From Salvelinus alpinus (Eukaryota; Chordata; Actinopteri; Salmoniformes; Salmonidae): 64,000 nt of DNA. This document shows, piece by piece, positions 21,556 through 50,409 of the stretch. The translations under genes were made by a program, and so were the position numbers. The stretch is taken from positions 3,199,652 to 3,263,651 of the forward strand of contig NC_092089.1 of the NCBI RefSeq assembly GCF_045679555.1, in the 5' to 3' direction. A model generated the notes under the pieces. That model made no database searches, was not told where the DNA came from, and saw nothing but the letters and a program-made list of their open reading frames with translations. The first letter of the stretch is position 1; the number at the start of each line of letters is the position of its first letter.

Positions 21556-22158
21556 AAGAGGTCCCAAAGCCAGCTACAAGTCAGGTCTTTCAGACAGAGG
21601 ACAACAGAAAGCCAGCTACAAGTCAGGTCTTTCAGACAGAGGACAACAGAAAGCCAGCTACAAGTCAGGTCTTTCAGACAGAGGACAACAGAAAGCCAGC
21701 TACAAGTCAGGTCTTTCAGACAGAGGACAACAGAAAGCCAGCTACAAGTCAGGTCTTTCAGACAGAGGACAACAGAAAGCCAGCTACAAGTCAGGTCTTT
21801 CAGACAGAGGACAACAGAAAGCCAGCTACAAGTCAGGTCTTTCAGACAGAGGACAACAGAAAGCCAGCTACAAGTCAGGTCTTTCAGACAGAGGACAACA
21901 GAAAACCAGCTACAAGTCAGGTCTTTCAGACAGAGGACAACAGAAAGCCAGCTACAAGTCAGGTCTTTCAGACAGAGGACAACAGAAAGCCAGCTACAAG
22001 TCAGGTCTTTCAGACAGAGGACAACAGAAAGCCAGCTACAAGTCAGGTCTTTCAGACAGAGGACAACAGAAAGCCAGCTACAAGTCAGGTCTTTCAGACA
22101 GAGGACAACAGAAAGCCAGCTACAAGTCAGGTCTTTCAGACAGAGGACAACAGAAAGC
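21556..22158. repeat. 42-bp minisatellite, about 14 near-identical copies
   Basis: The unit contains GCCAGCTACAAGTCAGGTCT and TTCAGACAGAGGACAACA. Only one clear variant base (GAAAACC at about 21902). Since 42 is divisible by 3 and lacks stops in two plus frames, long artificial frames arise (14-residue repeats). Confidence 0.9.
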
Positions 22159-22520
22159 CTAGGATATTTATTTCAGATATAGGTCAACAGTTACAAAGGA
22201 TCTTCAACACCAACCCTCCTTTCTGCATGCATAGGCTAATCATCCATAATCAGTTGTAGAGGCTGAGTTTAAAGCAGTGTGTCAATCCCTGGTCCTTGGG
22301 AGTATGTTGCTGACCTCCTGACATTGATTTATTCCATTCTACAGTTTCATCTAGGCACTTGGCTACTCTAAGGAGGGAGGAGCATTGCTTGCCTGTCCCT
22401 GGTACTGAAACATATTGGGAAACACTGCTTGCTTGTGCGCCTGCGTGTGTGAGACAGAAGCTCAGTCTCAGCAGGGAGAACTGACAGTGAATAGGACCAA
22501 ACATAACAGGAACACAGGAG
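22159..22520. other. Apparently unique sequence, no gene
   Basis: No supported open frame or repeat ends. Confidence 0.35.
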
Positions 22521-22805
22521 TGGACCCCAGCCATTTCCCTCTCCCTCTCTCTCTCATTCCACCTCCCTTTCTCTCCACCTCCCAATCTCTCTCGCTCTCT
22601 CCACCTCCCAATCTCTCTCGCTCTCTCCACCTCCCTTTCTCTCTCTCCACCTCCCTTTCTCTCCACCTCCCTTTCTCTCCACCTCCCTTTCTCTCGCTCT
22701 CTCCACCTCCCTTTCTCTCGCTCTCTCCACCTCCCTTTCTCTCGCTCTCTCCACCTCCCTTTCTCTCGCTCTCCCCACCTCCCTTTCTCTCGCTCTCCCC
22801 ATCTT
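22521..22805. repeat. CCACCTCCCTTTCTCTC pyrimidine repeats
   Basis: Imperfect units of 17-26 bp built from CCACCTCCCTTTCTCTCGCT. All frames through it are low-complexity. Confidence 0.85.
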
Positions 22806-23094
22806 TCTGTGTCAGTGTGTCAAGCCACTTCCAACAGGCCAGTTCAGCTGCTAAGCAGTGAAAGGTAACAGTGGAGAGGAGATGGCCAGGGTAAGGGGAG
22901 ACAGTCAGGGGACAGAGGGTGAGCCCATCCTATTGTCCAAACGATGTGGAGCAGAAAATGAGGGCAGAAACGCTGGGAACGCAACACTCATCTCCCCCTG
23001 GCCCTCTTCAGCTCTCCCTCAGTCTGTCTGTCTGCCTCACTTATATCACTGTTCTGCACCTGACCCTACCTCCATCTCTTTAACCTGTCTATCT

Positions 23095-23605
23095 CTCTAA
23101 CCTCTTGCTATCCTTCCCTCCCCCTAACCTCTCTATCCCTCCCTCCCTCTCCATAACCTCTCTATCACTCCCTCCATCCCTCCCATCCTAACCTCTCTAT
23201 CACTACCACCATCCCTCCCATCCTCTCTATCACTCCCTCCATCTCTCCCATCCCAACCTCTCTATCACTCCATCCATCCCTCCCATCCTAACCTCTCTAT
23301 CACTCCCTCCATCCCTCCCATCCTAACCTCTCTATCACTCCCTCCATCCCTCCCATCCTAACCTCTCTATCACTACCACCATCTCTCTAAACTCTCTATC
23401 CTTCCCTCCCTCCCTCCATCCCACCTCCCTCTATCCATCTTCCTAACCTCTATCCCTCCCTCCCTCACCTCTATCCCTCCCTCCCTCACCTCTATCCCTC
23501 CCTCCCTCATCCATCTCTCTAACCCTCCCTCCCTCCATCCATCTCTCTAAACTCTCCAGCCTTCCCTACATCCCCCTAACCTCTCTCTAACCCTCCCCTT
23601 GGTTC
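23095..23605. repeat. CTATCACTCCCTCCATCCCTCC repeat tract
   Basis: Irregular tandem units containing TAACCTCTCTATCACTCCCT and CCATCCCTCCC; strongly strand-asymmetric C/T sequence. Confidence 0.8.
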
Positions 23606-24712
23606 CAAATCTCTGTCTCTCTCTCTGGAGAGAAGCACATGAGGCAGCTGACCGGACCTGCAACAGAGATTGACTGTGGATACTTGTCTGAGGTTAAGAC
23701 CAACAGGCTTCTGTTAAGCCAGTGCTTCACACCATGTACTTTAGAGAGAATAGGTAAGGGACGGTGCCCTGCAGCCTAACAACAGACTACAGTGTGACCA
23801 GGTGAAGGAGTCCTCACTCAGACTCTAGAGTCCTCAGGTTACTGACTCCCTTAAGGCGTCAGCATACTCCAGTTCAGCTGGCGCCTAGCCGAGACCTTTG
23901 CTTGAAAAACAAGGGGGGGGGGGGGAGAGCGGCAATAGTACTGTTTTTCCATTTTAAGACGCCGTAGCCAGTATACACTTCCTCAAAATAGTCTGAATGA
24001 ATAACTCAAGTAAACTGTCATTAATTTTGACATTTTTGCAGAGGAGATCTTAGAGGAAATAAAAAATAAAATCTACATCTAAGATGTTTGGTGCAGTTGT
24101 CATTCATCTCTTGTTGAATAACAACAAAAACTATTGAAGAATCCCTACTGTTGACCAATCACCGACGAAGGGCGTAGACTTTGGCTTGCCTCAAGAAAAA
24201 ATGTGTGCCCGAACAGCCAAAACGAACAAAAGTCCAAAATGATTTTTTTTAAAGTCCAAATGTCGTCGTAATATATGCACAAACTCTTCCGAACTGTTTC
24301 AGCTGGGATGCATGCAGGCGCCTTTAGTGTCTCCTAACCCGCCGGCTCTGCTATCAAATTTAATTATGTCGCACTGAATTGAATTAAGGCCACCTCCATC
24401 TCTGGGGAGGGATTGGAGAATTAGGAGAGAGAGTGTGGAAAGGGACCACTGGAGTATGGAGTCATGGCTGTGGCTGTCTTTGATTCATTCAATAGTGAGA
24501 GTAGAGAGCATAAAGTCAGTAGGCTAGAAATCTTTGTTCCTACTTAGCCTCCTCTAAGTTTCATCACGATACTGGACTGTATTCTACAACCAAGGCCTTG
24601 TCCCTGCATATAGGGCAGTGCTTCAGTGAAAGCACCTGAAAGAGGATGGTCTTACATGTGTGTGACTGTCTCCTTCTGTGGTGACAAATAGATTACATAT
24701 CATGACTGATGT
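23606..24712. other. Intergenic, no gene seen
   Basis: Apparently unique sequence with a poly(G) run near 23912. No supported exons. Confidence 0.35.
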
Positions 24713-24713
24713 T

Positions 24714-24916
24714 GGGCCCTATCAAATCAGGTCTATTTTTTGCCTGATTTCTCCGTTTTGTTTTTCTAGGTTTCTGTTTTTCACAGTTTATTCAGGTTCA
24801 CTCAAAATCACACTTTAATAGAAAAACAAAAGAAAATATTGTTCAAATATTGTTGAATTCCATTTTAGTGTCTAGATTCTGTGTTCCATCCACAACACGG
24901 ATTTTATAGGGCCCTA
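24714..24916. mobile_element. Small palindrome-ended element (MITE-like)
   Basis: Ends GGGCCCTATCAAAT and ATTTTATAGGGCCCTA form an imperfect inverted repeat around 200 bp with no coding capacity. Confidence 0.45.
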
Positions 24917-25677
24917 CTGATGACTGTCAGTCATGAGTGGCTGGTGGCTGAAATACCAAAGACTTTGCACATTAATGCTGCTGTCATTAGAAAATGTAAA
25001 CAACACACCAACTTGGGTCCCCAAGACAGTCCTTCAGTTAAGACTGTTTCCTTGGTGATTGGCAATTGATCCCTTCATTACATTCTTGACTTGGACCAGT
25101 CCCTTTTCCACTCCTCTCACACTCAAACAGCCATTTCTTCCTCTCTGATTCTAATGGCAATCATTGGCATAACAAAGAAGACGTCAGTGTTGCCAAATAG
25201 AACACAAACACCAAATAGAAGCACCTAATACACCCCTCCAGTCACCCACATTCCACACTGTGATGCTCAGTAAACAGCCCCATTAAACACACCTTCTACC
25301 TGCACACTTCAGGGTCTCGCTCTAAGAGCATTCAATCTGTAAACAGTCTTATCGCGCTCTGTCACTCTCCCTCTGTCAGTCTCTCTCTCTCTGTGCCTGT
25401 GGCAACAGGCATGTCCCTCAGGCTGAGCTCTCTCCCATCTGTCATCAATACACTGCTGTGTTAAATTATACATACTAACAGACAAAATAATGCATAGACA
25501 TCAAAGTCAAGTTTAAATTCATAACATCATCTTAACAAACATTTAACACTTGCGATCTTGCATCAGATATGAGATAACACCCTTGCCACTTGGTACTTTC
25601 TGTAGGCTACATGTCCATGAGTAATCACTGAATGTTGGCCAATAAAATTACAGAGAATGATAGTTTAGATAACTTAC
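24917..25677. other. Intergenic, no gene seen
   Basis: No supported features except short CTCTCT runs. Confidence 0.3.
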
Positions 25678-25760
25678 GTTGGGTCTCTTTTGAACAGAGT
25701 TCGCTGGCTACATTGAATTCTTCAGTGTATGCATCATAGTATCATCTAGCGCAAGTGAAA
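25678..25760 (-). other. cgn: Candidate noncoding first exon of cgn (donor at 25678)
   Basis: On the minus strand GACCCAAC is followed by GTAAGTTATC, a near-consensus 5' splice site. cgn needs an upstream noncoding exon because its ATG sits one base after an acceptor. The right limit is arbitrary. A second candidate donor, AATAGCAG then GTATGTTTCTGG, lies at 26216. Neither is supported beyond the splice motif. Confidence 0.22.
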
Positions 25761-26449
25761 CTTGGGAGAAGAGAGGCAATGAGCCAAGTTGTTGAAGTTG
25801 AGCTCCGAGAAAGTCAAATAACTGACATGTAAAAAGAGAATGTGTGACATTGACAGATGGGTACACTGACTGTACACATGGTTTTAAATGAGAATACCAC
25901 TACGGGAGAGATCTAGACGAGGCAATGCAAAGATACACCTGCTCCGTGGCCTTTGAATTGTGAGTGACGTTACCCAGCACCATTTCGCCATCATTAAAAG
26001 TAAACTTAGGGTAAGACACCAACAAGAGAGCAAGTTATCAAAGACGGGGCGAAAAAATGTATTAGCTAGCTATGTGTCTGTAATGCGCCAGCCAACGAGC
26101 TAGAGCTTGCAAGCTAACCCTAAGCTACTGTCGTACTAGCTAATTTAGCTGTCTGGGTTAGTTCGCTAGCTAGCTTGCTAACTAGAGCGAACTAAACAAC
26201 ATCCAGAAACATACCTGCTATTTGGTCAAAGTAGTACAATTCATCAATTTATTTTCGACTTTCGAGTCCTCTTCTGTTGTTTTACTTGATGTTCATACAG
26301 ATCATGTTTAAATCGGACAGAAAATACTTCTGAAAGAGCAGAGCATATCCATAATTCGAGACAGACAGATAAATTCGTTAAATACAGCTCCAACCTGTTA
26401 CCTTTGTGACCGATGCCAGACGAGCCGCCCAGCCCCGCTAGAGGGAATA

Positions 26450-27126
26450 CAGTAATCCCTCGTTTATCGCGGGGGTTACGTTCCGAAAATGACCCGCGAT
26501 AAGTGAAATCCGCGAAATAGAAAACTTCTTTTTTTTTTACAATTAGCAACTATTACATGTATACAAATACAGTGACTCACGTGTAGGCCGTTTCACTGCT
26601 CTTCAGACTGGGCCGCTGCATCCTGACTGCGCTCTGCAGTGTTCTCTTCTTCTGAAGCCCGCGGTGCAGGTGTGTTTGTTCGGGAGAAGAGCATAGTGAT
26701 AGGCAGCTGTTGTCGCTCTTTTTTCTTCTTTGCAAAAAGATCCTTGTACACCGACATGCCACCATCGATTACGTTGGAGAACTGTAATGAACGGCTCATC
26801 AAAGGGTCCCATTCCTCAGCTACTCGCTTAAGTTCAGTGGCCATTCGCACCATGGTTGCTAAGCGACCAAGCGTTAGTCCTTCCTTCCTTCCTGGCCAAC
26901 TTAATGTAAATTTGCCAAGCTGTTTTATGTACGTACACATAACTGCACGAGACGACAAAATGATAGCACAATTCGTAGCATGTTTTGATACAAGAAGCGG
27001 GAGTGAGTTTTTAGCGAATCAGAATGCAGAGCACAATGCACCAAAAAAAAATAAAAAATGCATTATGAAAATCCGCGAAATAGCGAATCCGCGATAAGTG
27101 AACCGCGAAGTGGCGAGGGATCACTG
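26450..27126 (-). mobile_element. Tigger/pogo-like remnant with transposase C-terminus
   Basis: The ends CAGTAATCCCTCGTTTATCG and CTTCGCGGTTCACTTATCGC (read inward from the right) are imperfect inverted repeats flanked by TA (26448-26449, 27127-27128). A minus-strand frame at 26958-26593 encodes GGMSVYKDLFAKKKKERQQL and a Glu-rich tail, resembling the C-terminal tail of Tigger/jerky transposases. The DDE catalytic core is absent, so this 677-bp copy is an internal-deletion derivative. Confidence 0.75.
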
Positions 27127-27128
27127 TA

Positions 27129-27949
27129 CAGGTATTGGTTGAGCACATAGCAGTAGGCGGTGCCCGCTTTGAATATTGGTGAGTCTGTCTGTCAATCTGT
27201 GATTGACTCAGGGGAGAAGTCTTTCAGTGGTCTACATAAATAGAAATACAAAACTTTGTGAATGAAAATGCCTAGTGCTGTGTTTGTCATAATAAAAAAT
27301 AAAAAAACTGCTAAGAAAGAGGTAAGCTAATGCAGAAACAAACGAAACGCATCACAACTTGTGGCATGAATCAGTTTGCGCTCCTCAAATTCCAACCGTC
27401 CCATACCAAACCGACCAGTGTCTAGGCCGGGGAAAGGGTAACCGTTCCACTTGATCTACCAGATCCCCTGCAGAGGGCGCCTTTAGCACACATTATGACA
27501 GATTATTGGCAATTAGAACAGAGGCCTAGGGGACAGTTTGTTCTACTAATTTGAATCAACCCCTGAAATGGCCACGAGAGTATTCGACTCTTTTCCCCAT
27601 AGAAAATTCTCAACACAAATTACATATTTTCTTATTTTGAAAAAATACTTGTTCTCACTCATTGTGGTGCCAAAACCTGTGAATTCAAGCAGTGTTCATA
27701 TTTTTGGATGACATTTTTAATTGCAGCCTATTGTGTTGCACACACCAATTTCAAACAATGTAGGTTAATATTGACTATGTTGATGAATAAATATTGGCTA
27801 TGCGTTGCCAAAGCTACCCTGTCTCCCCCCTGTTAGTGAATAATAACCTACTATAGGCGTTCTTTGACCATTGTGTTGTAGGCTAGTCCACCACCACACC
27901 CACTTCCCAACTCCACCAAACTCTTTCCCTCACACACGCACTTCTCTCT
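27129..27949. other. Between Tigger remnant and she 5' region; no gene seen
   Basis: AT-rich, apparently unique sequence. It may contain she upstream regulatory DNA but I can point to no specific motif. Confidence 0.3.
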
Positions 27950-28537
27950 CCAGCACTCAGCTTTGACAGCCCGCTCCATACATCAGTCGGTCCGGGAATG
28001 GGATCATCATTAGTGAGTGCGAAGAAAAACTTCCAGTTCTTCCGATTCTACGCTCTCCAAAGACTACTCTTCAAACTGCGGGGATAGCTTCGAGATAAAG
28101 CGATAGCGACTGTTAGAAGTATATATTACAGCGTTTCAAGTTGATGAAAGGAGAGGTAACTTTACGCACTGTGGGACGACAAAGAGAAGTGGGTCAAGCG
28201 ACAAATGGGGTGAAGTTTGGAGTTTAAATTATGTGAGAACATTTACTACTGAATTTATGGGGTAGAAATCATTATGAATAATTTGTTGAAATAAATTAAC
28301 ATCACAAAAGGGGTCATTCGGATAAGATATCAGGCGCGCGGCGCGTAAACGTAGGCCTATGTGGTCGTGGATGAATGTGCTTGGAAAGTTTTATGTAGGC
28401 TAACCAACTATTCTCTGTGTCTCGATTGCGGATGATTTATAAACATTAAGACTAAGTAGGCCTAAGGGAGTGTTATATTAGGATAAGTTTGGAGCCAAAG
28501 CTAGAAACCAAAAAACTGCCACTGATCGTAACCAGCC
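27950..28537 (+). promoter_or_regulatory. she: Probable she promoter-proximal region and 5' UTR
   Basis: The sequence leading into the she start codon carries several CpGs (GGCGCGCGGCGCGTAAACG near 28334). An in-frame TAA at 28529-28531 closes the reading frame just upstream of ATG, fixing the start. The start context CAGCCATGG is a good Kozak match. The transcription start itself is not visible. Confidence 0.4.
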
Positions 28538-43731
<15,194 letters not shown>

Positions 43732-44159
43732 ACACATTCACACACACCACTGAAAAGGAGTAACAGGTCTCACCCAAACAGCCTGAGAGGTACAGTATCA
43801 TCTTGAGTTTCTCCAATGCACAACCTAGTGGTCAAACCCTCACACTACATAGCACAGAGAATGTTTCAGGTGGGAATAATGTTCTATACTATATATTATG
43901 TCATGTTTCATGTGGACCCAGAAAGAGTGGCTGATGCTTTTGCAGCGTCTAATGGGGAGCCTGATGAATACCAAATGCCAAATGTTCAGCTAGTTAGCCT
44001 AAGTACCTGTGTGTGTCGTGTGCTCTGGATAATATTAGGCCTCATTGATTTGATAGCTGTCTGTATTATCATCAGACACATACAGTATGGTGCCTGTTAG
44101 ACAGCAGTATGATCTGTTTTTGATGTGAATGTATTTGCACATGTGATGGTTTCTGCAAT

Positions 44160-44553
44160 GACCCAGGCTTGTTACTGTAATATCCCAGGCTTGTTACTGT
44201 AATAACCCAGGCTTGTTACTGTAATATCCCAGGCTTGTTACTGTAATATCCCAGGCTTGTTACTGTAATAACCCAGGCTTGTTACTGTAATATCCCAGGC
44301 TTGTTACTGTAATAACCAAGGAGCCAAAGCTTGGAATTGTAATATCCCAGGCTTGTTAATGTAATAACCCAGGCTTGTTACTGTAATAACCCAGGCGTGT
44401 CACTGTAATAACCCAGGCTTGTTAATGTAATAACCCAGGCTTGTTACTGAAATAACCCAGGCTTGTTACTGCAATAACCCAGGATCTTTACTGTAATAAC
44501 CCAGGCTTGTTACTGTAATAACCCAGGGTGTTACTGTAATAACCCAGACTTGT
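44160..44553 (+). repeat. 22-bp minisatellite in the she 3' UTR
   Basis: About 18 copies of CCCAGGCTTGTTACTGTAAT plus AA/AT; alternate units end AATATC or AATAAC. Rich in near-polyadenylation AATAAC strings. Confidence 0.9.
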
Positions 44554-44587
44554 TCTACAATGTATGAAATACTGTAATGTTGACTGG

Positions 44588-44593
44588 AATAAA
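44588..44593 (+). terminator. she: Candidate she polyadenylation signal AATAAA
   Basis: Canonical AATAAA in GACTGGAATAAAGTGAATG, followed 15-25 nt later by GT/T-rich sequence (TTTAGTTTCCTCTGTTTTTT). Confidence 0.65.
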
Positions 44594-44648
44594 GTGAATG
44601 TGCATTTAGTTTCCTCTGTTTTTTAGATAAAGCCAAATTAATAATTAT

Positions 44649-44683
44649 GACACACAGACACACACACACACGCACACACACAC

Positions 44684-44719
<36 letters not shown>

Positions 44720-44800
44720 ACACACAAACACACATGTACACACAAACACAAACACGCACACACACAAACACACACACACACACACAAGCACACAGATGCG
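44649..44800. repeat. (CA)n-rich microsatellite
   Basis: Imperfect CA repeats with CACG and CACAAACA interruptions downstream of she. Confidence 0.92.
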
Positions 44801-45137
44801 CGCACACACACAGATCAGAACAGAAACACATATGAATATGGGTGATGATTGCCCCGTGATGAGAGTGAGAAGCTAACTACAGGATGTGTGAGCTGAGCTC
44901 CTCTTTAACCGCAGAGCCATTGACCTGGGTAGTAAATCAATTAGATTTAGACACTACACAGGAACATACAGACAGAGAGAGAGAGAAACATACACTTACA
45001 AATGTACAGGCACACCTCATGTTTACACCATGCACACATAAGTTGAGTACACACAAAACCACTTTCATTCACATGGCAGGCTTTTTAAAAAGCCACAAAC
45101 AACAATCTCCTTTTGAAAATAATAGGCTTCATCACAC
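44801..45137. other. Downstream of she, no gene seen
   Basis: Apparently unique sequence; no supported open frame. Confidence 0.3.
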
Positions 45138-46262
<1,125 letters not shown>

Positions 46263-46403
46263 TAGTCCTCCAGGTTTTGACCCTTGCCTGTTTTCTGGAC
46301 TCTGTACCCGCCTGCCTGACCATTCTGCCTGCCCTGACCTTGAGCCTGCCTGCCACACTGTACCTCCTGGACTCGACGTCACGACCAAGGGTTCAAGGCT
46401 ATC

Positions 46404-47395
46404 ATGGAGCGAATCAGTGAGTTAGCTCATAGGCAGCCTGCCACCTCCGAGACCACCCAACCACCCAGTAATCTGTCTATTATCAGTAGTGGGTTTGTAC
46501 AGCCTACCCCGGCTCCCCGAGAACCCTGCTTACCTCCTCCGGAGCGATATTCTGGGGATCCTGGAACCAGGGTTTTCTTTCTCAATGCTCCCTTATTTTT
46601 AAGCTGCAGCCATCTTCGTTCCCTTCAGACCAGTCGAAGATAGCGTATATTATTACGCTAATGTCAGGAAGGGCACTCTCCTGGGCTACGGCAGTTCGGT
46701 AGCAACAATCCGCCATTTGTTGTCATCTGGAGGATTTCATGGCAGAGGTGAGGAAGGTATTTGATTCTCCGGTATCCGGGAGAGAGGCGGCCAGTAAATT
46801 TGAATTACGTCAAAACTCCCGTAGTGTGGCAGACCACGCGGTTGATTTTCGCACGTTGGCCGCCGAGAGTGCCTGGAATCCGGAGTCTCTTTTCGATACC
46901 TTTCTTCACGGATTATCTGAGGTGGTAAAATATGAGCTAGCAGCTCGGGAATTATCAGTGGACCTCGACTCCCTCATCTCCCTCACCATTAGAATTGATG
47001 GACGCCTAAGGGAACGCAGGAGTGAGAGGAGGTCTGGTCTCGGGCACACTCGTTCATCCGCTATGACTTGCTCACCTTCGAAAATCCTCAACGATCACCA
47101 ACAATCAATTCACCTTCGTGAATCATCAACGACGGGTGAATTTGATTCTCCTGAGCCTATGCAATTGGGAAGAGCTAGGTTATCGGTTGGGGAACGCTCA
47201 CGTAGGCTGAGTTCAAACTGTTGTCTGTACTGTGGAGGGGCAGGACATTATATAGCTACCTGCCCTGTTAGGAAACCCTTGCCTTTGGTGCATACAAGTA
47301 CTCTGGTGAGCCAGACTGGGAGTTCCCTAATTCCCATCACCCGCGTACCTTTTTTTGTGCTTTTGCTGTGGGGAGACCAATCTAAGTCTCTCTGA
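46404..47395 (+). pseudogene. Gypsy gag remnant
   Basis: Start MERISELAHRQPA and the Pro-rich N-terminus lie in one frame, then a frameshift near 46600. The capsid-like part (VADHAVDFRTLAAES, WNPESLFDTFLHGLS) is at 46739-47030 and a CCHC knuckle (CLYCGGAGHYIATC) at about 47220-47262. Confidence 0.85.
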
Positions 47396-50310
47396 GTGAT
47401 TGACTCTTGGGCTGATGAAAGTTTTATGGATGCTACTAATGTTTCTGAGCTTGGTATTCCCACTCAACCTCTCTCGGTTCCCATGGATGCTAGGGCATTG
47501 GACGGCTGCTCAATAGGTAGAGTCACCCATAGTACTGTGCCCGTTCAAATACAGGTTTGAGGTAACCACAGTGAGACCATACAGTTCCTCCTCATTGCAT
47601 CTCCCCATGTTCCGGTTGTCTTGGGATTTTCACGGATCCAAAAACACAACCCTTTTATTGACTGGACCACGAGCTCCATCCTGGGTTGGAGTCCATTTTG
47701 CCATTCCCACTGTCTTCAAGCTGCACAGCCTTCCCGAGACATCTTCCTCAGGACGTTAGAAAGGCTTTGGATGTTTCTGCCATTCCCACTGAATACCATG
47801 ACCTCCTTGAAGTTTTCAGTAAGGCACATGCTACTTCCCTATCCTCGCACCGTCCTTATGATTGTGCCATTGATCTTCTCCCAGGCACTACACCACCTCG
47901 GGGTCGGCTATATTCTCTATCCAGGCCGGAGACCAAGGCTATGGAGGAGTACATAGAGGAGTCTCTGGCTACTGGGGCCGTCCGTCCGTCTGCATCTCCT
48001 GCCGACGCAGGGTTTTTCTTTGTGAAGAAGAAGGACAAGACCCTGCGTCCGTGCATTGACTACCGGGGACTGAATGATATTACAGTTAAAAATTGGTACC
48101 CCTTACCACTCCTCTCCTCGGCTTTTGAACCTCTCCAGGGGTCCACCATTTTTTCCAAGTTGGACCTTTGGAATGCCTACCACCTGGTTCGGATACGTGA
48201 AGGGGAAAACAGCCTTCAACACAGCCAGCGGACATTATGACGACCAGGTCATGCCGTTTGGTCTCACCAACGCCCCCCGCTGTCTCCCAGGCTTTGGTAA
48301 ATGATGTGCTCCGGGACATGTTAAACCGTTTTGTGTTTGTCTACCTTGACGACATCCTGTTTTTTTCCCGGTCAGCCCAAGAACATGTTCTTCATGTCAG
48401 GCAAGTCCTTCAACGCCTCCTGGAGAACAAATTGTTCGTGAAAGCCGAGAAGTGTGAGTTCCACCGCTCTACAATTGCCTTTCTAGGATATGTCATTGCT
48501 GAAGGTCATGTCCAGATGGATCCTGGAAAAGTGAAAGCAGTGGTAGATTGGCCTCAACCTATGTCCAGGATGCAGTTGCAATGATTCCTAGGCTTTGCTA
48601 ACTTCTACCGCCGGTTCATTCGGGGTTACAGCACCCTAGCGGCCCCCCTCCTGGCACACACCTCCGCCAAAGTACCGTTCATATGGTCTCCAGCTGTCGA
48701 CAAAGCCTGTGTGGACCCTGAAGCATCGGTTCACAACAGCACCCATCCTCATCCATCCGGACCTGTCTCGTCAATTTGTGGTAGAGGTTGATGCTTCTGA
48801 TGTTGGAGTGGGGGCCATCATGTCCCAGTGATCTGCCCAGGACCAAAAGCTTCATCCCTGTGCATTCCTGTCCCATCGTCTCAATCCTGCAGAGAGGAAC
48901 TACGACGTAGGCAACCGAGAACTCCTGGCGGTCAAGATGGCGTTGGAAGAGTGGAGGCACTGGCTGGAAGGAGCAGAACAGCCATTCTTGGTCTGGACCG
49001 ACCATAAGAATTTGGAATATCTCCGTATAGCCAAGCGCCTTAACTCCAGGCAGGCTCGGTGGGCTCTCTTGTTTACTAGATTCAACTTCACCATTTCCTA
49101 CCGCCCAGGGTCCAACATGTTAGCCTTACGCTCTCTCCCGCCTATACAGTTCCTCTGCCACACCCTCCGTCTCCGAAACCATTCTCCCTACCTCATGCCT
49201 TGGAGCCAGAGTGGGTTGGGGTATTGAGACCCTGGTTCGCAAGGCACAACGCTCCCAGCCTGAACCTGAAGGGGGCCCGGCTAACCGTCTGTTTGTCCCA
49301 AACTCAGTCCAGTCCCGGGTCCTGGAATGGGCTCATTCCTCCAGGCTAACCTGTCATCCAGGTTCCCGCCATACCCTAGCATTCCTCCGATAACGTTTTT
49401 GGTGGCCCACAATGGTTTCTGACATCTGCCTTCGTCGCCGCATGCACGGTTTGCGCCCAGAACAAGACTCCACGGCAAGCTCCTTCTAACCTTCTTCAGC
49501 CACTACCGGTTCCTCATCATCTCTGGTCCCATATCTCTCTAGACTTCGTCACTGGGCTTCCCCTGTCTGATGGCAACACCGTCATTCTGACAGTGGTGGA
49601 TCGGTTCTCTATGGCAGCTCATTTCATCCCTCTCCCCAAACTTCCCTCTGCCAAGGAAACAGCCCAGCTCATGGTGCAGCATGTCTTCCGGATCCATGGA
49701 CTCCCGGTGGATATGGTTTCCGACCGGGGTCCTCAATTCTCATCTCAGTTTTGGAAGGCGTTCTGCACCCTAATTGGGGAGTCGGCCAGCCTATCCTCCG
49801 GATTCCACCCCCAGTTGAACGGCCAGTCGGAGCGAGCTAACCAGGACTTGGAGACCACCCTAAGATGCCTGGTCTCAACCAAGCCCACTACCTGGAGCTG
49901 ACAAGTGGTCTGGGTGGCGTATGCTCGGAACACCCGTCCCTGTTCAGCAACAGGACTCTCCCCTTTTGAGTGCTCCATGGGGTATCAACCTCCACTCTTC
50001 CCAGAACAAGAACCATAAGTCAGCGTACCCTCGGCCCAGATGTTCGTCCGCCGCTGTCGACGTAAACGGTAGCTCCCTGCTACCGCATTGGGCAGAGGGT
50101 ATGGCTGTCCACATGGAACCTGCCCCTTCGGGTAGAGTCCTGCAAACTATCCCCCGTTTCATTGGTCTGTTTCCCATCTCTAGAGTCCTTAGTTCCACTG
50201 CTGTCCGTCTCTTGTTACACCGTACCCTCTGTATTCACCCTACGTTCCATGTGTCTAGGATTAAGCCCGTGTCTCACTGTCCTCTGTCTTGTCTTCTTGT
50301 CTCAGGGTAG
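47396..50310 (+). pseudogene. Gypsy pol remnant (protease, RT, RNase H, integrase)
   Basis: [19 protein letters not shown] at about 48040-48090 and VYLDDILFF with the catalytic Asp pair at 48342-48353, in different frames. RNase [21 protein letters not shown] at about 48955-49010. Integrase: [13 protein letters not shown] and [16 protein letters not shown] at about 49715-49850. Intervening frames contain stops, so it is not functional. Confidence 0.85.
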
Positions 50311-50409
50311 TAAGATGGTGGTTTGAAATCAAATCAAATTTTATTTGTCACATACACATGGTTAGCAGATGTTAATGCGAGTGTAGCAAAATGCTTGTGC
50401 TTCTAGTTC

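Larger units (their letters stand above)
43732..44610 (+). other. she: she 3' UTR
   Basis: Runs from the stop codon to just past the AATAAA at 44588. It contains a 22-bp minisatellite. A 94-codon open frame at 43816-44100 has no recognisable domain and is probably chance. Confidence 0.6.

Noticed and set aside
43816-44100. 94-codon plus frame after she
   Set aside because: It lies in the she 3' UTR, has no recognisable domain and ends at the minisatellite; a hydrophobic stretch alone is weak evidence.
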